This document shows, piece after piece, positions 45,949-56,899 of a DNA stretch of 64,000 nucleotides. The notes below the pieces were generated by a model. It was not told where the DNA came from and did no database searches. It saw only the letters and a list, made by a program, of their open reading frames with translations. The stretch's first letter is position 1. Each line of letters opens with the position of its first letter. A program made the position numbers and the translations under genes. Origin of the DNA: Plectosphaerella cucumerina. Its lineage: Eukaryota; Ascomycota; Sordariomycetes; Glomerellales; Plectosphaerellaceae. The DNA lies in the NCBI GenBank assembly GCA_020746995.1, contig JAGPXD010000004.1, positions 1,116,001-1,180,000 of the forward strand, read 5' to 3'.

Positions 45949-48074
45949 TCAGGCCAGGTCATCAACTTCGGAAGAGAAGAGGCCGAAACGGGTCGACCGG
46001 CTGGAGCCAAGGGGGCCGGGGATACGGGTCTTGACTGATTGAGGAGTCTTGATCTGGTCCTCAACCACGCCCCTGCCCTCCTCGGCTCCGGTCTCGTCGC
46101 TGCCCTTCACAGCCAGGGGTCCCAGCACTTTGAGCTGCTTAGAAAGCGACTCGAGGGCCGCAGGAAGGGGTGAAGGGTACTTCTTCACCCGGAAGTCCGG
46201 GCGAGGAAGCTGGATGGGATTGTATGTGACAGCCAGCTGTTGGCCGTCACGCACCTCCCGGCGGCGGATTTCGCCAGAGGGGACCCTCTCTTCGAAGCTC
46301 GAGTCGTCGTTGCCCGAGTTCGGCGCCCTCCTGCGAAGAGGGCTGCTCTCCGGCATCAGGATCTGACGGCGGGGCGCGCGAGGGGTTGACGCGGCAAGAG
46401 GGCAGTCGATCAGCACGTCGTCAAGATCGTCGCTGAACTGGGTGTCATCGACGAAGGGATCTCCAATCGAGACGTCGACGATGGAGCTCTCGGTGAGGCT
46501 CTGGTTGCCCTGCTGGGGCGTCTGAGGAACAGGCGCATCGTAGCCCTCGACGGAAGGCGAGGTCTTTCAAATCAGTGGAAGGAACCGAGAAAACGTAGAG
46601 AGAAGGTACATACCGTCATAACAGGGAAGCTCATTCCAATACGGATGATCGAGGTATCGTCAACAACACGAATGGTTTGGTTGTGCTGAGTGGCCTGAGT
46701 GAGCTCCAGAGGAAGGGAGATCTTGGGGCGATTGCCGGCGTTTTTGGCTGGCTTCATGCTAACGAAGCGACTCAGAGCACCGGAAACACGGGATGATATG
46801 CGGGCCACGCGAGATTTGCGCTTGGGCGGGGAGGCAAAGACCTGCAAGTGAGCGAGCATGGCTTTGGTCTTTTCGCTGACATCGACGGGGCTGGCAGGGA
46901 AGTCGTAGTTGTTGAGAGGGGCTGTCTTGGAACCGGGAAGGTCGCGGGTCGGGCCGAAGCGGGTGATGTCCCAATGAGAGCCGTTGACGTGCTGGGCAAC
47001 GAGGGCGCCAGTCTTGGACTTGACGAGGGTAGTCTTGAAGAGGGGAGATAGTCCTTTCTGAGCATGGCCCTGGAGGTTTCGGCGAGACGACTTGCGGGGA
47101 ATGGTCGGGGACTCTTGGTCGTTTCCGCGGAGAATGTTGCTGCTGGTGGGAACAGGTCGTCTGACATGGGTGAAGAGAGAGACAATGTTGCCGGCGGGGG
47201 CTTTGTCTGTGTCGATATCGGCGGGGATCTCGTCAGTGTTGACGTCGGCGGGGATGTTGTCAGTGTTGGCGTTGGCGGGCGCGGTGTCAGTGTTGATGTC
47301 GTTAGGCGCGAAGTCAGTGTTGATGCTGCTAGCGGGGGTACGGCTCAGGTCGGGGTCGATTTCATTGTCGCAACCGACAGCGTCAAGCATTTCCTTGAGC
47401 GCTCTCTTGTCGATGCAGTTCCTGATCTGGCCATTGGGTAGAAGCTGGGCATCGGGACCAGGGAACTGGGGCTCGGGAGCAGAGAGTTGGGGCTCGAGAT
47501 CAGAGAGCTGGAGCTGAAGACCAGGGATCTGGGGATCAGAGAGCTGCGACTCGGGAGCAGGCCGCTGGGGCTCAGGAGCAGGAATCTGGGACTCGGGAAC
47601 AGGAAGCTGGGACTCGGGATCAGGAAGCTGAAGCTGGGTATCAGAGAGCTGGAGCTGGGGACCAGGGATCTGGGGAGCAGGGCGCTGGGGCTCGGAAGCA
47701 GAAAGCTGGGGCTCGGGAGCAGGGAGCTTGGGCTGAGGACTAGGGATCTGAGGAGCAGGGCGCTGGGGCTCGGGAGCAGGAAGCTGAAGCTCAGAACCAG
47801 GAGGCTGGGGCTCAAGATCAGGGAGCTTGGGGGTAGGAGAAGATGCAGGGCTGTCGAGAAGGGCGCTGGCGAGTTGATCGACGTAATCGGGGAACGGCTC
47901 GATACCACCAGAAGAGTCAGAATCGCGCGCGTTTCCAAGTTGGACTGTTTCTGTTAGCAAACAGGAAAATGACAACAAGCAAAGCAGTTTCAAACGCAGA
48001 AACTTACCAGTAGCTCGCTTGTGGTCAAAACCAGTAGCCGGAAGGCTAGGGTCGGGGGCGCGTCTGGCAGCCAT
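45949..48074 (-). CDS. Pro/Gln-repeat protein of unknown function
   Basis: Proposed exons are 48008-48074, 46614-47944 and 45949-46563, giving 670 residues. After about 50 residues comes a long repeat region with units such as LPAPEPQ, RPAPQIPxPQ and LSDPQ. A second repeat, NTDxxPADxNTDEIPAD, follows one cysteine-bearing segment (IRNCIDKRALKEMLDAVGCD). The C-terminal half is basic, then acidic and disordered (SSIVDVSIGDPFVDDTQFSD). Intron 1 (63 nt) has perfect signals (GTAAGT, TGCTAAC, CAG), yet it is a multiple of three and free of stops. If kept, it inserts the hydrophobic FLRLKLLCLLSFSCLL and would give the protein a signal-anchor-like start. Intron 2 (50 nt, GTATGT to AAG) is needed to reach the last exon. 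No known domain is recognised. Confidence 0.75.
47195..47335 (-). repeat. Coding repeats NTDxxPAD
   Basis: Five or six units of about 24-30 nt encode INTDFAPND, INTDTAPAN, ANTDNIPAD, VNTDEIPAD and IDTDKAPAG in the same gene. The DNA units share GTCAGTGTTG-type cores on the plus strand. Confidence 0.8.
47440..47830 (-). repeat. Coding repeats of Pro/Gln/Glu-rich units
   Basis: Degenerate tandem units of about 21 nt encode xLPAPEPQ, QRPAPQIP and QLSDPQ-like heptads within the gene at 45949-48074. The units are near-identical at the DNA level (GGAGCAG, CTGGGGCTC on the plus strand), so copy number may vary between strains. Confidence 0.8.
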
Positions 48075-49830
48075 CTCGAGGAAGAAGCGCGCGACGCGGC
48101 GGCACGAGGGAGATGGGTAGAGACTGTTGCGCTCAGACAGATACTTTGCAGGCTGCAGAGTAATAAAGGAGAAGTAATTGGCTTCAGAGAGCTGGAAAGT
48201 TCTGGCTCAGAAACGCTGCTGGCTGTCCTTTGAACGCGAGACCGTAGGATGGGGGGACCTGGACGAGGTGAGGAAGATCAGGAGTTTTGGTTTTTTTCCG
48301 GTGCACTGAATTTGGTGTGGAAGTCTGGAAAGTGCAGCGTGGAAAGCGCGTCAGGTCACCTGCACTCGACGGTTGCCAGCAAATTCAACTGGGAGAGGGA
48401 AGGAGCGATGGTGAGGCTGCCCATGTGACTTCCATTCTCGTGCGCAACGGCGATGAACTCAGTGGGACCAGGGCGCTTGAATACTGAGGTGACGCGTAAG
48501 ACACCAGAGCAGATAGAAGGGTCGGCGACAAGCGGCAAGCGCAGGATGATTTTGCCTGCACATGAGGCTCAGTGATGATGGAAAGGGGGAAGGTGGTCCG
48601 TTTGCGCACTGTGGAGAGAGTGAAGCAGTAAGGCAACAAGCTGGCTCAAGCTGCTTGGGCCAGAAAACCAAGGTCATTGGTGAGGGATAGTCTGGATTGG
48701 TTGTCTTCAGTCTATTTGCTGCCTCCAGAACACAATATCATGAAGTGGTGGACGATCTGGTGGTTGAGTCCTGGATAGGAGGAGCAGACGCCCTCGACTT
48801 CATCCCAAATAAGTTGACTGCTTCAACTTACATTACAGACTTTAAGTGCGATGAGATCTGTTTTTTCTGTTGCTTTTCAAAGGTTTGGGTTGTTTGCTGG
48901 CCCTGCTGGCTGGACAAGTGGTGTCATCACTACCGACATCCAGTCTCTCACTAGGCGCTTGGCCACCACAGCAGCGTGACTTAACGCCAGCCAGACCTAC
49001 TCCAAGCACATACGACCATAGCCACGAGAGAACACGGGATCCCGTCCGCTCTCCCCTAGTTAAACTCGTGAGCGCCGGATCAGTAGTTGGGTCGGTGACG
49101 ACCAGCGAATCCCCGGTGTTGTATGTTTTTTTGCTGCCGTTGTCGACAAGACAAAGGGCGGCTGAGTCACTCGCAGAAGCAGGCTTCCTGAGTGGCCGCC
49201 CTTACATCTGAGCCCAGCAGTGAGGCCGGCGGCATCTGTCATCAGACGAACAGCATCCCAATTTTGAACACCAACATGGGATTGCCGGGCCGAGGTCGAC
49301 AGGAGATGTGGCGGACAACCGTGAGGATGCACGGCTGACTCATCCAACCCATATCTCCCCGACGTCTCTGCCGGTGATTGAAAATATGCCGACTTGATTG
49401 GCCAGGAACCCCACTTCCGAGCCTCGGAGATGCTGGCGCGGCTACTGGACACGGGCTCTCCGGCCGTCGCCGTCGCTGTCGTGCTCGTCTGATCAACCCA
49501 GAATGCCGAAAACGCCCCGTGGCGGGAAAACCTCGTGCTCACACCCATCACCGTTTCAGGTCGCCTCCGTTCGTCGCGACTCCCCCCCGTCCCCTGAATT
49601 TTTTACCCCTTCGCCGCTCAAAACATCTTCTTTCCTCTCCCCCCAAATCCATTCCACATCAATTGCGCCGTCTGTGTTGTTTCCCATCGTTTGCGAGTCG
49701 TGGTTGATCCCGAAAACCTCCTGTACACACACACCGCTCGCTCGAGTCACTCCGCCACCCCTGCCCTCACGTCTACGGACCCCTCGCTTCCGCCATCCAA
49801 CAACTTTACATACACAGACATACCGTCGCC
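48075..49830. other. Divergent intergenic region
   Basis: About 1.75 kb between the repeat-protein gene (minus) and hemB (plus). No gene is supported. TGAGTCA/TGACTCA heptamers occur at 49163-49169 and 49336-49342. The last 250 nt are C/T-rich and probably the hemB leader. Confidence 0.5.
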
Positions 49831-51033
49831 ATGTCCTTCTCCAGCCTGGTCCAGGACCTCAGCCTGCGCGATGCGCGCAACCCCCGCGGCAATGCCTCTG
49901 CTGCGTCGACCATCGAGGACACCCGGTCGCAGATGTCGCGCGCCATGTCCTACGCCAGCACCGCCGCCACCAGCGTGAGCATCTCTGGTGACATCTCCAG
50001 CCAGCTTCACGGCGGCTACAACCACCCGCTGGCTCGGTCGTGGCAGTCCGAGAGGCAGCTGACCAAGGTGTGTACCCTCTACCAATTGCCACGACTCTGA
50101 CCACCGCTGACCCATGAATCGCAGTCGATGCTCATCTACCCCCTCTTCATCTCCGACAATGACGACGAGGAGGTCCTGATCCCCTCCCTGCCCGGCCAGT
50201 GCCGCCGCGGCGTCAACAAGCTCCTCCCCTTCCTCGAGACCCTCGTGCGCAAGGGCCTGCGGTCCGTCATCCTGTTCGGCGTGCCCATGCGGGCCGGTGT
50301 CAAGGATGCGCTTGGCACCGCCGCCGACGACCCATCTGGCCCTGTCATCCGCACCATCCGCCTCCTGCGCCAGCGCTTCCCCCAGCTCTTCATCTGCACC
50401 GACGTTTGCCTGTGCGAATACACGTCGCACGGCCACTGCGGCATCCTCCGCGACGATGGCTCGCTCAACAACGCCCTTTCGGTCGACCGCATCTCGGATG
50501 TGGCTGTCGCCTACGCCCGCGCCGGTGCCCACTGCGTCGCTCCCTCAGACATGAACGACGGTCGCATCCGCGCCATCAAGCTTAAGCTCATCGAGGAGGG
50601 CATCGCTCACCGCACCCTGCTCATGTCCTATGCCGCCAAGTTCTCCGGCTGCCTGTACGGCCCCTTCCGCGATGCCGCCGGCTCCGTCCCGTCCTTTGGC
50701 GACCGCAAGTGCTACCAGCTGCCTCCCGGCGGCCGTGGCCTCGCCCGTCGCGCCATTGTGCGCGACATGAACGAGGGTGCTGATATCATCATGGTCAAGC
50801 CCGCCGGCCAGTACCTCGACATCATCAGCGACGCCAAGGAACTGGCCAAGGATATGCCTATCGCCGCGTACCAGGTCAGCGGCGAGTACGCCATGATCCA
50901 CGCTGGCGCAAAGGCAGGCGTCTTCGATCTGAAGGCCATGGCCTTTGAGTCGCACGAGGGCATCCTCCGCGCCGGTGCCACCATTGTCGTCACATACTTT
51001 GCCCCCCAGTTCCTGGACTGGCTGGATAACTAG
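49831..51033 (+). CDS. hemB: Delta-aminolevulinic acid dehydratase (porphobilinogen synthase)
   Basis: Exons are 49831-50067 and 50125-51033, giving 381 residues. The enzyme joins two 5-aminolevulinate molecules into porphobilinogen, the second step of haem synthesis, in the cytosol. The zinc site CTDVCLCEYTSHGHCG provides C174, C176 and C184 in the C-x-C-x7-C spacing of fungal and animal enzymes. The Schiff-base lysines are K251 (MSYAAKFSG) and K304 (IIMVKPAGQY). GGYNHPLARSWQSERQLTK before the intron matches the yeast N-terminal arm. A Ser/Ala-rich extension of about 55 residues before it is longer than in yeast. The 57-nt intron sits right after QLTK. Haem made by this pathway is needed by the fusion protein at 16-21 kb, but the genes are too far apart to call a cluster. 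Confidence 0.96.
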
Positions 51034-52770
51034 ACGTGGCAATGAATAGAAGCGCAGTGAGGGGAGGGTAATTTGTTCGAGGGTTCACGGCATGGCGTTT
51101 TTTGGGCATTGGAAAACCCCGGGACGACCCCGCGGGGCTACGCAAGGATTGGAGTTTTTGGGATGCAGCATATCTTGTATAAATATCAAACGAGCCACAA
51201 CGGTCATGACTTCACGGAGACGTTCTCGGCTACAGTGACGTGCTGTGAGGGGCCTCACCAGCCTCATCCTGCGTCTGGTGACATGGTCTATGCGATTGGC
51301 GCGATGCGTGACCAGCGATAGCGTTTGCGCCTTGGTGCCTCGCCTGTCTGATAGACCCCCGGCATCGCCAGGCAAGGCGGCCATTGCGTGCTTCAATCCC
51401 AGGCCCCAGCCTTCGCCTCACCGGTATCGAGCGCCAGGTCCAGGATTGGAATTCCAGGATGATCAGGCATGCCGCTGCCTCTTCTCGTTGCAGAAACGGC
51501 CCCTCGGCCAGTCGCGCGAACAAGGCGAACCATTGCTCCGCAAGGATCATCAGTCCCCACCAGTGGTGGCGAGGCGGATGGAAGCCCCAACGGCCGTTTC
51601 AACGGATATTCGTGAATGAACCCGGTATCCCGCCGGCGCTACCGGTCTGTCCAGCTGCACTTTTTTTTTCGATATGCTCATCTGATGCTCATTGCTTTTT
51701 GGGGCAAGGTATGTCCTTCCCTCCCCGGCCCAGTTCGAGGCGGTTGGTGGAGTCGCGGAGGGGGTTGTTGTTTGAAGCTAGCACCCGTCAAAGTCCCCTT
51801 TGTGAGGAACGAGGCGGGATGCCCCGCGAAGAACTGTGGCGTATCGGCCCTGAAAACACCGTTCTGTACATGCGGGACCCCTGGCGATGTAGTGGATGCG
51901 CGACAGGACGCGGCCAATCAGGCACTGCATTTGAAAGGCCCCGCCGCTTCCCGGTGCCGCGAACCACTTAAACACGACGCGTCGTTGGAGGAAGGTGCGA
52001 TGGCGTCCAATGGGGGACATCGCGTGTGTTTCCGCCCGGCGAGCTCCCTCGTTTGCTATCTTGCTCTCATCGGCTCTACCAGCTCTTCTATCGATGCCTG
52101 GCGTGACGTGTTAGGCGGCCTGAGGACGACATACCAGGAATCCGTGCAGTTGGCAAACGGAGTGAAGCGGTTCATCTTGTCGCATTCGCCGGGATACCTG
52201 GACTCGAGCTCTCCCCCACCATCCCCAACCCAGGCTGTGTACGTCCACCTGCCGCCTGCCTCGCCGCAACCCTCTGGTCCTCGTCGTGCCTCGAATCTTT
52301 TGGGTCCAGCACCAGTCCCCTCGCGTCGCCTCACTTTTGCGTGTCGTTCTTGTGTCAATCACTTTCGCCGGCGGGTCCCTTTCGCCTCGATCATATCCGT
52401 CGCACCGAGCCGTCTTTTAAACATCGACCGCCGCCCGCTCCAACGTCCTCGGTGACAGACCCCCAACTTCATCTCCAGGCTGAGTGGGTTACCTCCATCG
52501 GACTGCTGCGGGTTTATGCCGCGATCGACTCGACTCGGGTCAGGGTGAGAGAGAGAGAGAAGAGGGGCTGACAGGACCAATACAGCTGCGATGAACTAGG
52601 CCTGCCAGGTCGCGACCCGGCTGGGCTGGTTTGGGCCGCACCCGGGGGACCTCGTCGTGTCCCCCTCTTGCGCTCCTACATCACCACTTTTTCGCAATCA
52701 TCTGCCTCGAGAATCCGACCGACCGATACACCGAACCTCACCCCCAAGGAGATGACCGCCGCCCGTCCCG
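51034..52770. other. Intergenic region downstream of hemB
   Basis: About 1.7 kb without a supported gene. The longest open frame (51616-52455) is low-complexity and family-free. A GAGAGAGAGA run lies at about 52548-52560. The right part is probably the leader of the next gene. Confidence 0.5.
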
Positions 52771-55692
52771 ATGGCGGCGTCACACTACGACCCCTCCCTG
52801 CCGAGCCCTTCGTTCTTCGACATATACACGGATGGCGCGCCGCCGCGCGCAACGATGAACCTGCCGTCGGGAGGATGTAACTTTGTGGACCTGGCGCCTG
52901 GAGCCACCGGAGCCAAGTGCGGATGCCGCCATTTCTGGAGCCGCTTTGCCGCGGGGAGAGCCTTTGCGGATACCCTCGGACAGGACAACACCTCGTTTTG
53001 CATGTGTAGCCACCATGCTTGCTTCCACGACCGCGGGAATGAGGCTGCCTTTTCGCCCGTCATACCAATTCCGGGACAGGAGAATGAACGACCCCGGGGA
53101 AACCGCGCACCCTTGAGCCCCGTCATCCAGGACTTCGGATCATATCGCCCGCCCGGCGAGGCGGTAGCGCCCATGGAGGTTATGCCCGCGGAGCCCGTCG
53201 TGCCCGTGTCTGTGCCGGTGCAGCCCAGGGAGCCCGAGGAACCACGGACAAGACCGCCGGACCACTATAATTTACAGGCCGAATCTACATTACAGGATAC
53301 GTTGAGCTGGGGATACATCCAGTCGCATTCACAGTCCGGGAACGGCAATGGGCTGAACGGGGCGCTGCCTCCTATACCACCGCAATGCCTGATGCCGGCA
53401 TCACAACCTACTTCGACCAGCTCCTTTAGCCAGGCCCGCTATCTGCGGCCTTTTTCTGGCAGAGGGCTCTCGACACTGAGTGGTGTTGGCCTGTCTAGCC
53501 CTCGGCCGCAACTCCAGGAAAAGCCTCCCAGCCAGGAACCCCGTGTCGAGGACAAGGAGGACTCATCTGCCACCATGACAGCCACAGCGACCAACGTAGG
53601 GTCGCCCCGGGCGCCGAGTGTGACCCTCGAACAGCCGGGAGTCTTCGGATCACCGTCACGGGAAACGCTCCGCCACGTCTCTGACACCGTCCAGGGCCAC
53701 GAGGAGAGGCTCGAGCGGCTGGAGAACGTGTCCTTTGCAGCCGCGAACCACGACGAATGCGACGGGCGCCACGATGCCACAGACCTCAGAGTCACCGACC
53801 TCGAATGCAGGATGGAGGAGATGGAGAAGAACATCAACGACAACGCTAGCCTCGGCACGGCCCGCCGAACCAACGGCTCGACCGTGGACGAATCCACCAA
53901 CAGCGTCGTTTCCGAGTCGTCCGACATGACCGCCCGAGCTCTCTCGTCCAGTGAGGCATACGAACAAATCCGCTCCCTCGAGACCCAGATGAAGCAAATT
54001 CGCTCCTACATGCCGACGCTCCTCTCCCCCTTTGAACTCGAAGTCGTCTTTTTGCCGTTTCCGCTGCGGTGCGTCTGGCAGGAGATCAACGACTTCAAGG
54101 CCGAGTCGAGCATGGGCGAGGTCGACCACTGGACCCAGCTACCGAACACCAACAGTGCCACGCCACTCCGACAACAGTCGCCTTTCTGTGGCGACTGGTC
54201 TGAACCCGGTCTCGACTACAGCTGGCTCCTCCCCAAGGGCTGCAACTCGAATGGCGTCATCGACAAGCGCTTGAGGAGTAGGGGGCTGGTAAGGACGGTA
54301 TCTGTCAAGGGGCCTGATGCGAGGAGCGTCCAGGCAGCAGTGCAGGCAGCATTCGGCAGCACGCTCGCCGACATGGCGCGGCGCACCCCGCCCGCGAGCC
54401 CCCGGCACGAGACGACGGATGCCAAGATCTCGAGGTTCTTTGGCCTGCAGCACCCGTGGGTGCCTCTCCGCAAGATCCACAGGGATGACCGTCTCCGGTT
54501 TCTTTCCCCGGCGGAGATGGTTACCTCGGCGTTGTGGGACGTCTCGTTCCTCTACTCGGTCATGATGCGATGCGCCGAGCCCCGCCTGTTCATCACACAG
54601 CCTGAGGCTTACCTGCAGGACCTGCATGCCTACGACACGGGCTGGACGTGGCAGACGGTGCGTGAGATGAGCAGGGTGTACCCGGACATGCCTCCATCTG
54701 ACGGCGTGCCCGAAGGGGATGCAGTGGAAGAGTACTGGGCGTGGTCGGAGCGACTGGATGGCTCGACGAGCGCGCGCTCTTCGCAGAGCTCGCTGCAAGC
54801 AAGGCAACCGGCGCCGGCCTCTCCGTCTGAGCAGTTCTTCACGCTCAAGTCATCGATGCGGTCGTCGAGCCCTCGCGTCTCTCGCGCTCACTCGCAGGCA
54901 AAAGGCAAGGAGAGATCTCAACAGCCGAGCCGGCCATTGCATCTCCGCACGATGTCTATGCCTCCTGTTGTCCCGGCTCTGTCTTCACCATCTGGCATCA
55001 GGCGTAGGGTCGCCTCTTCCGGGACGCGACACACGCCGGGCCCCAGATCACCCCTGGTCCAGGTCCGCTCCAGCCCAATGCCCATGGCCGCTGCCGTGGA
55101 CAAGAGGCGACGCCAGACCCGATCGCCCAGCAGGCCGGCCATCACACCCCGCTGGACCATGTCACCGAGTCCCGGGATTGCAATGTTCCCATCTGACGAT
55201 GCACGCTTGCCCGGACGGGGTGTCACGCCCCTTTACTACGCGACGCCATACAGCAACGCGCCGCCGCCAGAGGTGCGGTCAAGGGGCTCGGTTCACATGC
55301 CCGACGAATACGCCTCGGACGACGATGAAGACTACGACAATCTGGGCGATGCTAGTCCTGCCAACATATACGAAGACGAAGACGATGACAACGACGACGG
55401 GAGCGGTATCCAGCTCGTGACCCCCCAACATGTGTTCCCACCTGGGAGCAACTCGCAGCCACGGCAGCCCGAAGACGAGCCGTGGCCGGGCATCGAGGAT
55501 CACGACCGCATGTCAGATGGGGAGAACATCGATCCCCTATTCTCAGCTGCCGAAGACGACGACGCGACGTCAGTCGCGAGCAGCCAGCCCTCGGAGTACC
55601 CCAGCACGCAGCGTGGCTGGGAACTCCCGGGGACGGATGTGGGCATCGGGTTTCACATCCACGAGGACGTGCAGATGCCGGACTCGCAATAA
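52771..55692 (+). CDS. 973-residue protein with N-terminal Cys/His cluster, unknown function
   Basis: Single exon. The N-terminus has a dense possible metal site: C36, then C50-G-C52-R-H54, then C77-M-C79-S-H81-H82-A-C84-F-H86. The spacing suggests one or two bound zinc ions but matches no finger I can name. Residues about 90-290 are Pro-rich and disordered. A coiled coil lies at about 303-360 (HEERLERLENVSF and LECRMEEMEKNIND). Residues about 390-650 look folded, with MPTLLSPFELEVVFLPFPLR, HPWVPLRKIHRDDRLRFLSP and LYSVMMRCAEPRLF. The rest is Ser/Arg-rich and then strongly acidic (DDDEDYDNLGD, DEDDDNDDGSG). No signal peptide or membrane segment is present. The length of uninterrupted frame and the codon bias make it certainly coding. 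A nuclear or scaffold role is only a guess. Confidence 0.88.
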   Translation: MAASHYDPSLPSPSFFDIYTDGAPPRATMNLPSGGCNFVDLAPGATGAKCGCRHFWSRFAAGRAFADTLGQDNTSFCMCSHHACFHDRGNEAAFSPVIPIPGQENERPRGNRAPLSPVIQDFGSYRPPGEAVAPMEVMPAEPVVPVSVPVQPREPEEPRTRPPDHYNLQAESTLQDTLSWGYIQSHSQSGNGNGLNGALPPIPPQCLMPASQPTSTSSFSQARYLRPFSGRGLSTLSGVGLSSPRPQLQEKPPSQEPRVEDKEDSSATMTATATNVGSPRAPSVTLEQPGVFGSPSRETLRHVSDTVQGHEERLERLENVSFAAANHDECDGRHDATDLRVTDLECRMEEMEKNINDNASLGTARRTNGSTVDESTNSVVSESSDMTARALSSSEAYEQIRSLETQMKQIRSYMPTLLSPFELEVVFLPFPLRCVWQEINDFKAESSMGEVDHWTQLPNTNSATPLRQQSPFCGDWSEPGLDYSWLLPKGCNSNGVIDKRLRSRGLVRTVSVKGPDARSVQAAVQAAFGSTLADMARRTPPASPRHETTDAKISRFFGLQHPWVPLRKIHRDDRLRFLSPAEMVTSALWDVSFLYSVMMRCAEPRLFITQPEAYLQDLHAYDTGWTWQTVREMSRVYPDMPPSDGVPEGDAVEEYWAWSERLDGSTSARSSQSSLQARQPAPASPSEQFFTLKSSMRSSSPRVSRAHSQAKGKERSQQPSRPLHLRTMSMPPVVPALSSPSGIRRRVASSGTRHTPGPRSPLVQVRSSPMPMAAAVDKRRRQTRSPSRPAITPRWTMSPSPGIAMFPSDDARLPGRGVTPLYYATPYSNAPPPEVRSRGSVHMPDEYASDDDEDYDNLGDASPANIYEDEDDDNDDGSGIQLVTPQHVFPPGSNSQPRQPEDEPWPGIEDHDRMSDGENIDPLFSAAEDDDATSVASSQPSEYPSTQRGWELPGTDVGIGFHIHEDVQMPDSQ

Positions 55693-56899
55693 TTTAGGGG
55701 TATATATCAGAGGAGGTGTATTATGAAGGGACACGAAAGCAGGCGGGCGTTTAATTCTCTGATTTATGGTAGCGACTTTGGTTTGAAGGGCAGATGATGG
55801 ATGGATGTATAAGACGGGGGTGTCATTTGGACATGATCATGAGGCAACATGGGAACAGGCGCGAGATGCGCGAGGAGTCAAGAGATGGAGAATGTGAACT
55901 GGTCGGCGAGGGGTGGATCTGGACCTCGTCGTCGCCAGTCTGTACAGACGGAAAAATCCCCCACAGCCAGAGACAGGCAGAGAGACACCCACCCCTCCCC
56001 CCAGCGAATAGAATCCCGACTCTTTGATCTCCGCGGTCGGTCCCTCGTGCCGTTTGCTCAGAGGTCTTGTCTCTGACCGCTCGCGAGTCGTAGGACAGAA
56101 ACACGGCGAGTAGGGTCCTCGATGGAGAACCATGTGGTGCCGTGGTTGGTCCCTGCTGATCGATCCCGCCCGCCCTGCAGGCCGCATCGGTCTGGTCTGG
56201 GCTCGGGCGTCGCAGTCAGGCGAGGGCGAGGCGTGAGGGGGGTTCAGGGCATGTGGGGCGAACGTGAGGCGTCCGAGTGCCAGTACGGCCGATCACGCCC
56301 CAATATGGCTGCTTCCGAAGGTACCGAGAACTTGTCACAACCAGGTTTGCCAGGGTCAGGGTCTTGGGGGCCCAGAGCGTTGCCGCTCCTTTCCCTTTCT
56401 TTGACTCGCCCAGTCGCCTAGGATGGGCGATTGCGCTGACTGACTGTGAGACTGTGCCAGTGAGGCGGGGGTCCTGAATCAGTGCCGCCCGTGGCATCCG
56501 TTGCCCTGCAGGGCCGCAGCCCCGACTGCGTGCAGTTTGTGCCCGTGGCGGGGTGTGTGGTACAAATTCATCCCACCCAGGGAAGCAATCACCACGCCCC
56601 CGTGGAATTATCGACCTAGGCGGGGAGAGATGACCACCGCCAACATCTCGTGCAGGAGCGACCATCATCTCTTTGAAAGTTGATCAAATGGTCATTTGAG
56701 CCCCCTGACTTCCTGGCACAGATTTCGAATTGATACCTAGCTTCTACTGACTCAGCAGGTGACGACTATCTGTGACAGCTCATCGACTGAAGAATTTGGG
56801 TGTCTGTCCTGTAGATGGGTTGGTTGAAGAGATTTCTATTCAGTCTTCCAACGAGAACTAATACCGAAAATCATGTCTTCTCCAATGACATGTACCGGC
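55693..56899. other. Convergent intergenic region
   Basis: It lies between the 3' ends of the 973-residue protein gene (plus) and the F-box-like gene (minus). No gene is supported. Confidence 0.5.

Noticed and set aside
47945..48007. Signal peptide for the Pro/Gln-repeat protein
   Set aside because: The hydrophobic segment is encoded by a consensus intron. It is kept as a retained-intron hypothesis, not as the main model.
49163..49342. Two TGACTCA-type heptamers upstream of hemB
   Set aside because: About eight such heptamers are expected by chance in the window, and haem synthesis is not a classic target; not entered as regulatory sites.
51616..52455. 279-residue plus-strand open frame between hemB and the next gene
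   Set aside because: Begins in low-complexity sequence, has no recognisable domain and ends in leader-like sequence.
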